The notes under the pieces are model-generated. The model was given only the letters and a program-made list of their open reading frames with translations, made no database searches and was not told the origin of the DNA. Of a stretch of 64,000 bases of DNA, positions 43,873 through 53,154 are shown one piece after another (position 1 is the first letter of the stretch; each line of letters opens with the position of its first letter). The DNA comes from Chryseobacterium sp. ON_d1 (GTDB taxonomy: Bacteria; Bacteroidota; Bacteroidia; Flavobacteriales; Weeksellaceae). Position numbers and translations under genes: made by a program. The DNA is taken from NCBI RefSeq assembly GCF_006829085.1, contig NZ_BJTC01000009.1, forward strand, positions 1-64,000. Reading direction: 5' to 3'.

Positions 43873-46215
43873 TCAGTTCGCTCTGTTTTTTTCATCAAAT
43901 CTTACATTACGGTCCATTCCTTTTACTTTTTTATTTCCAAAAGTATAGGTTGCAGATACCGTAAGTCTTCGGGCATCATAGTAATTATTGTAGGAATGCG
44001 TTCCTGTCGTATAATAGATTTCACCCAAGCTTTTACTTTGTTTGAAAATATCTGAGACAAAAGCATTCAGCTGTAGGCTTTTTTCCATAAGATTTATCTT
44101 AACACCTGATGTAAAGTTTCCTGCAAATTTCATATAAGAATTCCCGGAATTGGAAGGCAGACGGAACCAGTAATTCAGGATCAGCTGTACGGTTTTGCTT
44201 TGATTGAGCGATACATTATTCTGAAAATCGAAATCATAGCTGTTTCCTTTTCTGGCAAGGGCATCTGTTGCAAAAACATCAGTACTCATATAAGAATAAT
44301 TGGCAGAATAATTCGCTTCCCATTTTTTGAAAAAAGTATCAGAATAGTTAAGCGACATCCCAACACTATTCTGATTGTAATAGTTTTCAAAGGTACTTAC
44401 TCTGTTTTCCCCTTTCAAAGTGGCCAGCTGCCCAAAAGCCTCCAATGTTCTCTGAAAATAAGCTGATGCCGATAATTTTCCTTTATAAACATAGGAAAAC
44501 TCAAAATTATGATTGATAGACGGCTTCAGGAAAGGATTTCCTGTAAAATAAGAATTGATATTGATGTACCAGCGGTATGGATTGATTGCTCGGAAACCGG
44601 GTCTGTTAATTCTTTTGGAATAATTCAGGTTGAAGGTATGGTTTTCATTGCTTTTATAGCTGATATAAGCTGTAGGAAAAAATTTCCCGTAGGAATTTTC
44701 AGTCTGTTGCCCGGAAGTCAGAGAATTTCCGTTGACTACAGAATACTCATACCGTAAGCCTGCTTTTGCTGACCATTTTTCATTGAAAGATTTCTCAAAA
44801 CTGATATATGCAGCATAGTTTTTCTCATTATATTCAAATTCATTACTTTTCAAAGGATCCGTAATGTATTCTCCATTGGTTAAATTCTGATAGAATATAT
44901 TGGAATTATTATCAAAATTAGTAAACTTCACTCCAGTTTCTGTCTTTGCAAACTGATAAGGCAATGTAAGGTCCGCCTGCCCGGAATAAATTTTATAATC
45001 TACACTAGATGGCGACTTTACGACAAATCGGTCTCCCGAGCTTTCTGTAGTGTTAAAATCAATGGTTGTTTCTGGTGTATTGGAAAAATAATTTCCTGTA
45101 ATACTCAGTTTATTATCCTGTTTTCCGAATTTAAGATCATAGTAAGCACTGGCAGTATGCTGTCTGCTGGTCGCTCTGTGTTCAGCATAAGTCAGCAGTG
45201 TATTGGTATAATTACCATTCTGGAAATAGTTGGAAGTATTTGTGATATCCATATTGGAATGCCCGAATCCTAAATCATAAATAAATCCAATATTAGACTT
45301 TTTACTCAGCTGATAATCCAGACTTAAGTTCGCTCCAAGTCCATCTCCAAAATCCCTTCTGTTATCATTACTTTTAAGACCATCCACGCCTTCTATCCAA
45401 TAATTCTCATAAGAATGTTTTTCATTCTTATTTTGTCTCAGCTTTAATGAAGTCCGTAATTTTTCGTTCTGATAATTGATGGTCACACTGTTGGAATTAC
45501 CTGTATAGGTCTGTTGCTGAAGCGTACTCGTAAGACTTCCGCTCCATCCCAGGTTCTGATTTTTCTTTAAAACAATATTGATCAGTCCACTGTTTCCCTG
45601 GGCTTCGTATTTCGCTGGAGGTGCAGTAATGACTTCAATTTTTTCAATGTTTTCAGACCTGAGACTTTTCAGATAGGTAACCAGTTCGGCATCTGACAGG
45701 TTCAGGATCCGGTCATTGATCATCACTGCTACTCCACTTTTCCCGACAATTGAGACACCGGTATTATCATCTACTTTTACTAATGGTGTTGTGGCCAAGG
45801 CATCTGCTCCATCCATCCCCTGTGAAGCAACAGAATTGGAAACATTAAATACAAGCCTGTCCGCTTTCCTCTCAATCAGCTTTTTTCTGGCAGTCAGCGT
45901 AACACCTTCTATCTGTTTTTCTTTATTTTTTCCGATAAAAAAATCCTGCTTCAACTCTCCGTTTATGGTTACCTGCTTAGAGGAGATCTCTATTCCGTCC
46001 TGGATAAGCGTAATATTATAGTTACCGTTTTCTGAAAGTTTCAGTGAATAATTTCCTTTTTCATCTGAAATAGCAGTCTGTTTCTTCTGGTGTTTTATGG
46101 CAACCACCTCAACGTAAGGAACAGCATTTCCGGTTTGAGTGATTCTCCCTGTTATACTTTGAGCCATTGCAGCTAAAGGCAACAGCATGACCACAGCAAG
46201 TACTATCTTCTTCAT
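43873..46215 (-). CDS. outer-membrane beta-barrel receptor (TonB-receptor-like) 1
   Basis: A 780-residue outer-membrane protein. Signal peptide 1-18 (ending AMAQ), CarboxypepD_reg-like domain (about 19-100), a plug-like domain with VKVDDNTGVSIVGKSGVAVMIND and IEKIEVITAPPAKYEAQGNSGLINIVLKK (about 120-215), then a long series of barrel strands. This is the OMP_b-brl_3/TonB-dependent receptor type. No adjacent SusD or regulator indicates the substrate. Barrels like this may import peptides or metals. Confidence 0.85.
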   Translation of the reverse strand: MKKIVLAVVMLLPLAAMAQSITGRITQTGNAVPYVEVVAIKHQKKQTAISDEKGNYSLKLSENGNYNITLIQDGIEISSKQVTINGELKQDFFIGKNKEKQIEGVTLTARKKLIERKADRLVFNVSNSVASQGMDGADALATTPLVKVDDNTGVSIVGKSGVAVMINDRILNLSDAELVTYLKSLRSENIEKIEVITAPPAKYEAQGNSGLINIVLKKNQNLGWSGSLTSTLQQQTYTGNSNSVTINYQNEKLRTSLKLRQNKNEKHSYENYWIEGVDGLKSNDNRRDFGDGLGANLSLDYQLSKKSNIGFIYDLGFGHSNMDITNTSNYFQNGNYTNTLLTYAEHRATSRQHTASAYYDLKFGKQDNKLSITGNYFSNTPETTIDFNTTESSGDRFVVKSPSSVDYKIYSGQADLTLPYQFAKTETGVKFTNFDNNSNIFYQNLTNGEYITDPLKSNEFEYNEKNYAAYISFEKSFNEKWSAKAGLRYEYSVVNGNSLTSGQQTENSYGKFFPTAYISYKSNENHTFNLNYSKRINRPGFRAINPYRWYININSYFTGNPFLKPSINHNFEFSYVYKGKLSASAYFQRTLEAFGQLATLKGENRVSTFENYYNQNSVGMSLNYSDTFFKKWEANYSANYSYMSTDVFATDALARKGNSYDFDFQNNVSLNQSKTVQLILNYWFRLPSNSGNSYMKFAGNFTSGVKINLMEKSLQLNAFVSDIFKQSKSLGEIYYTTGTHSYNNYYDARRLTVSATYTFGNKKVKGMDRNVRFDEKNRAN

Positions 46216-46311
46216 GAATGATATTGTTTTTTAATAAGACAAACCGTTAACGTCTTTTATTACATCTCTTTTATCGTTTTTTCGATATATTCGCTGTTAT
46301 AAAATCAGAAT

Positions 46312-49113
46312 ATGAAAAAAGCGCTTATTGCATTTTCTATAGGTATTACTCAGATCATCTTCGCACAGAATTACTCTCGATATGTCAATCCGTTCATAGG
46401 AACCGGAGGACATGGCCACACTTTTCCGGGGGCAATCGTTCCTTTCGGAATGGTACAGCTGTCTCCTGATACAAGAATTGACGGCAGCTGGGACGGATGC
46501 AGCGGATATCATTATTCAGATTCTGTAATCTATGGTTTTTCCCACACCCATCTGAACGGAACAGGAGTTTCGGATTATGGAGATATTATGCTGATGCCTA
46601 CCATGGGAAATCCAAGCTTGGACAGTAAAGGTTATTCTTCAAAATTCTCGCATAAAAATGAAAAAGCAACAGCAGGATTCTACGCTGTCAGATTAGATAA
46701 AAATAATATTGATGTTCGTCTTACTGCTACCAAAAGAGTCGGCTACCACGAATATACTTTCAACAACGCAGGGAACGCTAATATTATCCTGGACCTCAAC
46801 CACAGGGATAAACTTCTGGAAGGTGAAGTAAAGATCATTGATGATAAAACCATTGAAGTCTTCCGAAGAAGTGAAGCATGGGCTACTAACCAGTATATCT
46901 ACGCCAGAATTGAGTTTTCAAAGCCGATGAAAATTTCAAAAAAGGAAGTCAATGGAAAGCAGGAAAGCAACCTTTTTACAGGAACAAAGCTAGCTCTGGC
47001 GTTTTCAGCCAATGTTAAAAAAGGAGAAAAGATCAATGTGAAAGTTTCTGTTTCTCCAACCGGTTATGAAGGAGCAGAAAAAAATATGCTGGCAGAAGGA
47101 CAGTCCAAAGATTTCGACGCGGTAAGAAAACAGGCGCAATCTGACTGGGACAAAGAGCTTTCAAAGATTGAAGTAAAGTCTGATGATAAAAACAAATTAG
47201 CTGTTTTTTACACTGCGCTTTATCACGTTTTTACACAACCGAACATCAATATGGATGTAGACGGGAAATACAGAGGCAGGGATAACAAGTTTTATATTGC
47301 CAATGGTTTTGATTATTATACGGTATTCTCACTTTGGGATACCTTCAGAGGAGCCCATCCGCTGATGACTTTAATCGACAGAAAAAGAACTGCTGATTTT
47401 ATCAATACATTCATCAAGCAATATGAACAGGGAGGGAAACTTCCGGTATGGGAACTCGCTTCCAATGAAACGGAATGTATGATTGGCTATCACTCGGTTT
47501 CTGTCATTGCAGATGCTATGAGTAAAGGAATTCAGGGGTTTGATTACGAAAAGGCATTTCAGGCTGCCAAAGCTTCAGCCATGCAGGATATTTTTGGACT
47601 GAATGCTTATAAACAGAATAATTACATCAGTATTGATGATGAGCATGAAAGTGTTTCCAAAACCGTAGAATATGCTTACGATGACTGGTGCATTGCCCAG
47701 ATGGCAAAAATTTTAGGCAAAAAAGAAGAGTATCAGTATTTCATGAAACGTTCTCAGAACTGGAAAAATCTTTACAATCCTAAGACAGGTTTCATGCAGC
47801 CAAGAAAAAACGGAAACTGGTATGAGCCATTTGATCCGAGAGAGGTCAACAACAATTATACGGAAGGAAATTCATGGCATTATTCTTATTCTGTACAGCA
47901 GGACATTCCGGGACTTATTGCAGCTCATGGAGGAAAAGAAAAATTCGAACAGTTCATTGATGCCATCTTTACCGCTCCTGATAAAACCACGGGCAGAGAA
48001 CAGGTAGACATCACAGGACTGATAGGACAATATGCACAGGGAAATGAACCGAGCCACCATATTGCCTACCTGTATAATTTCGTAGATAAACCAGAAAAAA
48101 CAGATGCCAAAATCAAATACATCCTTGATCATTTTTATAAAAACACTCCTGATGGACTGATCGGAAATGAAGACTGCGGCCAGATGAGTGCCTGGTATGT
48201 TTTAAGCTCAATGGGAATTTATTCTGTAACGCCGGGATTACCGGAATGGGAAACGACCACTCCTTATTTTGATGAAATTAGAATTCATCTTGAAGATGGC
48301 AGCACAAAAACGATTACTAAAAATACTGGCAGAGCAGAACTTAAAAAATTGGGGTTCGAAAATGTCAAACCTGTTAAAGATTTTAAATATTCTGAGCAGA
48401 CAGCTTCACCGGTAATTGCAGCTGACAGAATCTTCGACTTTTCTACCAAAGTTGAGATTACTCCACTGAATCCGAATGACAAAGTATATTATATGACAAT
48501 GGATGAGAATGACAACAATAAAAGAAAGACTTTCTCTACGTATAAAGCTCCATTCTCCATTACCAAAACTACTCAGGTAATGGCTTATGCTGAAAGAAAC
48601 GGCGAAAAAAGTTCAGTAACAACCGCTAATTTCAACAGAAGACCCAATTATTGGAACATTAATATCCTGTCTAAAGTTACTCCGCAATACAGTGCTGCAG
48701 GAAATCTTGCTCTTATCGACGGAATCAGAGGAGATGTGAACTGGAGAAAAGGTGAATGGCATGGATATCAGGGACAGAATTTTGAAGCAATTATCGATTT
48801 TAAATCTCCTCAGCAAATCAAATCATTATCATCTACTTATCTTCAGGACAGCAGAGCATGGATTCTTATGCCTAAAAAAGTAGAATATTATGCTTCTATG
48901 AACGGAAAAGATTTTGTTCTTCTGAAAACTGTTGATAATGATATTGATCCTAAAGATGAGAAAGTACAGATCAAAGATTTCTCTACTGAAATTCTTCCTA
49001 CCGAAGCCAGATACATCAAAGTAAAAGCGTACTACTTCGGAAAACTTCCGGAATGGCATCAGGGAGCTGGAGGCGATGCGTATATTTTTATCGATGAAAT
49101 TTCTGCAAAATAA
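46312..49113 (+). CDS. GH92 family alpha-mannosidase
   Basis: A 933-residue exported glycosidase with a signal peptide (1-18, ending FAQ). GH92 features: YVNPFIGTGGHGHTFPGA at the start, GFSHTHLNGTG, the mid-domain SLWDTFRGAHPL and YTEGNSWHYSYSVQQD, and EDCGQMSAWYVLSSMGIYSV near the end of the catalytic part. A C-terminal galactose-binding-like domain (about 760-933) follows a chitobiase/FN3-like segment. GH92 enzymes are calcium-dependent exo-alpha-mannosidases. It stands alone, not in a polysaccharide utilisation locus, with a divergent barrel receptor 96 bases away. Confidence 0.92.
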   Translation: MKKALIAFSIGITQIIFAQNYSRYVNPFIGTGGHGHTFPGAIVPFGMVQLSPDTRIDGSWDGCSGYHYSDSVIYGFSHTHLNGTGVSDYGDIMLMPTMGNPSLDSKGYSSKFSHKNEKATAGFYAVRLDKNNIDVRLTATKRVGYHEYTFNNAGNANIILDLNHRDKLLEGEVKIIDDKTIEVFRRSEAWATNQYIYARIEFSKPMKISKKEVNGKQESNLFTGTKLALAFSANVKKGEKINVKVSVSPTGYEGAEKNMLAEGQSKDFDAVRKQAQSDWDKELSKIEVKSDDKNKLAVFYTALYHVFTQPNINMDVDGKYRGRDNKFYIANGFDYYTVFSLWDTFRGAHPLMTLIDRKRTADFINTFIKQYEQGGKLPVWELASNETECMIGYHSVSVIADAMSKGIQGFDYEKAFQAAKASAMQDIFGLNAYKQNNYISIDDEHESVSKTVEYAYDDWCIAQMAKILGKKEEYQYFMKRSQNWKNLYNPKTGFMQPRKNGNWYEPFDPREVNNNYTEGNSWHYSYSVQQDIPGLIAAHGGKEKFEQFIDAIFTAPDKTTGREQVDITGLIGQYAQGNEPSHHIAYLYNFVDKPEKTDAKIKYILDHFYKNTPDGLIGNEDCGQMSAWYVLSSMGIYSVTPGLPEWETTTPYFDEIRIHLEDGSTKTITKNTGRAELKKLGFENVKPVKDFKYSEQTASPVIAADRIFDFSTKVEITPLNPNDKVYYMTMDENDNNKRKTFSTYKAPFSITKTTQVMAYAERNGEKSSVTTANFNRRPNYWNINILSKVTPQYSAAGNLALIDGIRGDVNWRKGEWHGYQGQNFEAIIDFKSPQQIKSLSSTYLQDSRAWILMPKKVEYYASMNGKDFVLLKTVDNDIDPKDEKVQIKDFSTEILPTEARYIKVKAYYFGKLPEWHQGAGGDAYIFIDEISAK

Positions 49114-49123
49114 AAACGCAATT

Positions 49124-49891
49124 ATGAAAAAATTATTAATACTATCTTTTATACTTTTAAGTGTCATAAACGTTTCAGCCTGTAAATGTGTATATGAAAC
49201 ATTAGCATACAATTATCAAAATTCTGATTTTGCAGGTATTATCAGAATTTTGAAAGTATATGACGAAAACACTGAGCAAAGAACCTATAAAGCAGATATT
49301 GAAATTGAAAAAACCTATAAGGGAAAAGCATTCAAAACAATTAATGTAAGTGGCCTGATTGGAAATTCCTATTCGGGAGCTTGTGAAATTAATGTGCTCC
49401 CTGATGAAAGATATCTGATCTTTTTAAATAAATACAATAACACGTATTCTATTTCATCCTGTACTCCAAAATCAAAACTGGAAAATAAACCCACAAAAGC
49501 TGAAAATTTACAGCTTAAAAATCTTTCCGAGGCTTTTACCTACATAGATAATAATAAATTCAGGTTTATGGGTTTACGGTTTACCCGTTGCTATGATGAA
49601 ACCCAAACTGAATCTAGATCTGATTTATCAAAGATCAGTGGATTCAAACCTAAGCAACCTTTTGCCATCTATAAAGTAAAAATAGATGATACATCAAAAA
49701 TTCAGGAAATTACTCCTTTTACAACTTTTGGAAGTAAGGATAGCATGATCGAAAATATCCTGAAAACAAAGATGAAAGTCTCCACACCGACATCTTTCTG
49801 GAATCCCAACCCAAAAGAAGCCCTGTTATTCCTATCTTATCATAAAGAGAATATAAATGACCCATACGGTGAAGTCATTTCCTGTGATTAA
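49124..49891 (+). CDS. secreted TIMP/NTR-like protein
   Basis: A 255-residue exported protein starting at ATG 49124. After the signal peptide the mature N-terminus is ACKCVYET, with a CxC pair (Cys20, Cys22), then a beta-rich segment with paired Cys (SGACEIN, ISSCTPKS) and RYLIFLN. This is the pattern of the NTR/TIMP-like fold found in bacterial secreted proteins of unknown role. The C-terminal half is alpha-beta and unrecognised. Bacterial members are not known to inhibit metalloproteases. It lies 10 bases after the GH92 gene. Confidence 0.65.
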   Translation: MKKLLILSFILLSVINVSACKCVYETLAYNYQNSDFAGIIRILKVYDENTEQRTYKADIEIEKTYKGKAFKTINVSGLIGNSYSGACEINVLPDERYLIFLNKYNNTYSISSCTPKSKLENKPTKAENLQLKNLSEAFTYIDNNKFRFMGLRFTRCYDETQTESRSDLSKISGFKPKQPFAIYKVKIDDTSKIQEITPFTTFGSKDSMIENILKTKMKVSTPTSFWNPNPKEALLFLSYHKENINDPYGEVISCD

Positions 49892-49896
49892 TGCTA

Positions 49897-49937
49897 AAAT
49901 AAACCCTTCTTCAGAATTTTGAAGAAGGGTTTATTTA
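49897..49937. terminator. bidirectional terminator between convergent genes
   Basis: AAATAAACCCTTCTTCA and TGAAGAAGGGTTTATTT form a long perfect stem with a 6-base loop. It serves the rightward TIMP-like gene and the leftward dioxygenase gene. Confidence 0.85.
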
Positions 49938-50660
49938 TCAATTCATTCTTTCAGACCATTGCAGGACTTCTGGAAGTTCTGTATCAGAAAACTCAATATG
50001 GATAACTCTTCTTTTCTTTCCGTTCGTCGTTCGGTTGGAACCATGAAGCGTCAAAGGTTTCATCAGCATAATTCCACCTTTTTCTACTCTGCAGATTTCT
50101 TCTGTTTCTACGGTCCAGTCAATGGTTTCTGGTCTGTAAATACCTTTTGAGTGAGATTTTGGAACCACTTTCAAAGCTCCGTTATTTTCATCAGTATCAT
50201 CCAGGTGGATTCTGATGGTATAGATATTTTTCAGAACATTCAGCGGAGGCTGTACAGCAAACTGATTCTGCTTGGTCGTCCACGGGCCAAAACCAGGGAG
50301 TTCAAGCTTTTTATCTACAGAAATCGTCAGATCCTGATGATAGGCAACATACCAGTTGGAGGTTTCAGGTTTATCAAAGTAGATACTTTTGACTACAAAA
50401 TATTTCTCTCCAAAGATTTCCTGTACCACTTTCCTGATATTTTCATTAAAAATCAGGTCTTTGATTTCCGGAACTTCTTTTAAAAACTGTCTTATGGCGA
50501 ACAGATCTTCAGATTTTCTGAAATTTTCTTTTGAAGTGTCTATACTTTGCAGAACAGTATTTATTTCTTCAAGTTCCTGCTTTGAAAACACATTATTGAT
50601 AACAGCAAAGCCATATTCAAGAATATGGCTTTTATGATTGTCTAAGTTATTTAAACTCAT
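49938..50660 (-). CDS. phytanoyl-CoA dioxygenase family Fe(II)/2OG oxygenase
   Basis: A 240-residue non-heme oxygenase. The iron-binding triad is His108-x-Asp110 in AYHQD and His206 in LTLHGSNRTT, with the 2OG-binding Arg in KKRRVIHIEF. It likely hydroxylates a small carboxylate or amino acid; the family includes ectoine and proline-type hydroxylases. It starts 8 bases after the DAACS symporter, so substrate uptake and hydroxylation may be coupled. Substrate unknown. Confidence 0.8.
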   Translation of the reverse strand: MSLNNLDNHKSHILEYGFAVINNVFSKQELEEINTVLQSIDTSKENFRKSEDLFAIRQFLKEVPEIKDLIFNENIRKVVQEIFGEKYFVVKSIYFDKPETSNWYVAYHQDLTISVDKKLELPGFGPWTTKQNQFAVQPPLNVLKNIYTIRIHLDDTDENNGALKVVPKSHSKGIYRPETIDWTVETEEICRVEKGGIMLMKPLTLHGSNRTTNGKKRRVIHIEFSDTELPEVLQWSERMN

Positions 50661-50668
50661 GATTATTT

Positions 50669-51919
50669 TTAAATTTTGTCTAATGGCTCAGTTAATTGTC
50701 CCTCCCATTTTGAAACCGCCGAAGTTGCCAAAGTATTTCCTAACACGTTGGTCATACTTCTACCCATATCACAGAAATGGTCAATTGGTAAGATCAAAGC
50801 AATACCTTCCGGCGGAATCCCGAACATTGAACATGTTGCCACAATGATTACCAGAGAAGCTCTCGGAACTCCTGCAATACCTTTTGAAGTAAGCATCAAT
50901 ACCAAAAGCATCGTGATCTGCTGTCCAAGTGTCATTTCGATTCCGTAGATCTGAGCAATAAAGATAGAAGCAAACGTCATGTACATCATACTTCCGTCCA
51001 GGTTAAATGAATATCCTAACGGTAAGATAAAAGATACTACTCTGCTGTTACACCCGAACTTTTCAAGTTCTTCAACCAATTTCGGGAATACTGCTTCCGA
51101 GCTTGTAGTGGAGAAAGCAATCAGTAATGGCTCTTTAATTCTTTTTAAGAGATCAAAAAGACGGTTTCCTAAAATGAAATACCCCACTAATAAAAGGACC
51201 ACCCAAAGAACTGCTATCGCAAAGAAGAAATCTCTTAAATAAATAGCATATACTTTAAAGATTTCAAAACCATTGGTTGCCACTACGGCCGCAATAGCAC
51301 CCAATACTCCAAGCGGAGCAAACCACATGATATATCCTACCATTTTAAGGATGGCATGAGCAATAATATCAAAAAGTTTCACAACAGGCTTTGAATATTC
51401 TTCTCCTAAATTAGCCAGCGCAACTCCAAACATAACCGCAAATACAACAATCTGTAATACTTCATTCGTAGCAAAGGCTTCAAATAAACTTTTAGGGATC
51501 ATGTGCTTGACAAAATCTTCCATTGAAAAACTTTTACTGCTTTTAAGAAGTTCATCAGCAGAAGCTACATCCTGAATCGGCAGTTTTGTGACATGTCCCG
51601 GTTCCAGCCAGTTAACAAGCATCAACCCAATGAAAAGAGAAACCAGAGAAGCGGAAATAAACCACAGCATGGCTTTCGTCCCTACTCTTCCGATCATTTT
51701 GATATCACTCATTTTGGCGATTCCTACTACCAGGGTTGTAAAAACCAATGGAGCAATAATCATCTGTACCAACCTGATAAAAACGGTTCCCAACAGTTTT
51801 ATATTTTTGGAAAAAGGTTCGGCACTATCCGGGTAATTTACATGTACAATACCTCCGATTCCTACTCCCAGAAGAAGGGCAATGATAATTGCTATAAAAA
51901 GTTTATTCTGTCCTTTCAT
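50669..51919 (-). CDS. dicarboxylate/amino acid:cation symporter (DAACS, GltP/DctA-like)
   Basis: A 416-residue inner-membrane protein of the glutamate transporter family. Characteristic stretches are IRLVQMIIAPLVFTTLVVGI, the serine-rich hairpin FSTTSSEAVFPKL, GYSFNLDGSMMYM, and the final hairpin with LILPIDHFCDMGRSMTNVLGN, where the DxxRTxxN site reads DMGRSMTNV. Substrates are glutamate, aspartate or C4-dicarboxylates. It is followed by the Fe/2OG oxygenase in the same operon. Confidence 0.9.
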   Translation of the reverse strand: MKGQNKLFIAIIIALLLGVGIGGIVHVNYPDSAEPFSKNIKLLGTVFIRLVQMIIAPLVFTTLVVGIAKMSDIKMIGRVGTKAMLWFISASLVSLFIGLMLVNWLEPGHVTKLPIQDVASADELLKSSKSFSMEDFVKHMIPKSLFEAFATNEVLQIVVFAVMFGVALANLGEEYSKPVVKLFDIIAHAILKMVGYIMWFAPLGVLGAIAAVVATNGFEIFKVYAIYLRDFFFAIAVLWVVLLLVGYFILGNRLFDLLKRIKEPLLIAFSTTSSEAVFPKLVEELEKFGCNSRVVSFILPLGYSFNLDGSMMYMTFASIFIAQIYGIEMTLGQQITMLLVLMLTSKGIAGVPRASLVIIVATCSMFGIPPEGIALILPIDHFCDMGRSMTNVLGNTLATSAVSKWEGQLTEPLDKI

Positions 51920-52081
51920 ATATATAGTTCAATTTGCGCAAATATAATGGTTTTTCAATTGGCAGAAGATTTTCTTCTGTGAGGATGAATTTTACTTTAG
52001 GTTTATAATCTCTGAAAATTAAAACCCTGGTACAGAAAATATTGTAAAAAAATTAAGAAACATTTATTTAAATTTTATTCA

Positions 52082-52109
52082 TTTGGTATAAATTTTATTA
52101 TTACATTTG
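52082..52109 (+). promoter_or_regulatory. candidate promoter of the BON lipoprotein gene
   Basis: TTTG at 52082-52085 and TACATTTG at 52102-52109, 33 bases before the ATG. The -7 box fits TAnnTTTG, but the 16-base spacing is a few bases short. Confidence 0.4.
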
Positions 52110-52141
52110 AGTGTATAACAACATTAAAATAAATATACAAT

Positions 52142-52633
52142 ATGAAAAAAACTATTGCAATGGCTGCATTAGCTGTAGCTGTATCTTTCGGTGCTATTTC
52201 TTGTAAAAAGAAAGTTTCTGATGCCGACCTTCAGACTCAGGCTACAACTGTAGTAACTTCTAATCCCAATGCTTCTGTTGAAGTAAAAGAAGGTGTAGCT
52301 CACTTAAGTGGTACTTTCACAGATCAACAGTCTAAAGACGCGATGATTGCCAAGTTAAAAGCAATCAACGGAGTAAAAGACGTCATGGATATGTCTACTA
52401 TAGCAGCGGCTCCTGCACCAGCAGCTCCTGTGGAAACAGCTTCTGCTGTAGATCCTGCTGTTCAGAAAAAAGTTCAGGATGCTGTAAAGGATTTCCCTTC
52501 TGTAAAAGTGGAAGTGGTAAACGGACAGCTTACGCTTACAGGAAATGTTTCCAGCCAGCAGGCCAGAAAAATCAAAGAATCAGTAGATGCTTTGAAAATC
52601 GGAAAGTATAACAACAACCTAATCGTAAAATAA
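52142..52633 (+). CDS. BON domain lipoprotein
   Basis: A 163-residue lipoprotein: lipobox GAISC with Cys21 followed by KKK. Two BON-type domains are seen (about 28-85, ending INGVKDVMDM, and about 105-163, with KVEVVNGQLTLTGNVSSQQARKI), separated by an Ala/Pro-rich linker. BON domains bind phospholipid and often sit in envelope-stress proteins. The second gene of the pair starts 6 bases after its stop. Confidence 0.85.
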   Translation: MKKTIAMAALAVAVSFGAISCKKKVSDADLQTQATTVVTSNPNASVEVKEGVAHLSGTFTDQQSKDAMIAKLKAINGVKDVMDMSTIAAAPAPAAPVETASAVDPAVQKKVQDAVKDFPSVKVEVVNGQLTLTGNVSSQQARKIKESVDALKIGKYNNNLIVK

Positions 52634-52639
52634 TTTAAA

Positions 52640-53059
52640 ATGAGCGAATTACAAGATAAATATTCAAGCGTAGTCTCAGCAGCACAGTCTGCAGGGATCT
52701 CAAATCTTCAGGTTCAGGAGCAGGACGGAATTCTTTATGTTTCCGGAAGTGCTTCCAATACTGCGGCTAAAGATGCTGTATGGAATGCCTTAGGAGCGAT
52801 CGATTCTACTTATTCTGCTTCAGATATCAATATTGATGTACAGGTTGCAGGTCTTGCTTCAGGCGCTTCTTTAACAGTAGCTACGGAAGAATCTAATCTT
52901 AATATCAGACAGGAGCCTTCTACTGAAGCTGCTGTAGTAGGTAAAGCTGCCAAAGGATCTTCTGTAACTCTTATTGAGCAGACTTCTGATGACTGGTGGA
53001 AAGTGAAAACGGCAGACGGTCAGGAAGGATATGCTTATTCAAGATATTTAAGAGCATAA
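52640..53059 (+). CDS. BON-like plus SH3b domain protein
   Basis: A 139-residue protein without signal peptide. The N-terminal part (about 1-70) resembles a single BON domain (VQEQDGILYVSGSASNTAAKDAV), and the C-terminal part is a bacterial SH3 domain (LNIRQEPSTEAAVVGKAAKGSSVTLIEQTSDDWWKVK, then YAYSRYL). It lacks an obvious export signal although SH3b usually occurs in exported proteins. It is cotranscribed with the lipoprotein. Confidence 0.75.
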   Translation: MSELQDKYSSVVSAAQSAGISNLQVQEQDGILYVSGSASNTAAKDAVWNALGAIDSTYSASDINIDVQVAGLASGASLTVATEESNLNIRQEPSTEAAVVGKAAKGSSVTLIEQTSDDWWKVKTADGQEGYAYSRYLRA

Positions 53060-53100
53060 TTTTTATTAAAAAATTATAAATTTTCACAAAAAAAGCATAG

Positions 53101-53126
53101 AAACATCCCAAAATTGGGATGTTTTT
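53101..53126 (+). terminator. terminator of the BON operon
   Basis: AAACATCCCAA and TTGGGATGTTTTT flank AA, 42 bases after the stop. Confidence 0.8.
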
Positions 53127-53154
53127 ATATTTTTACGGCTCTGAAAAAAAACTA

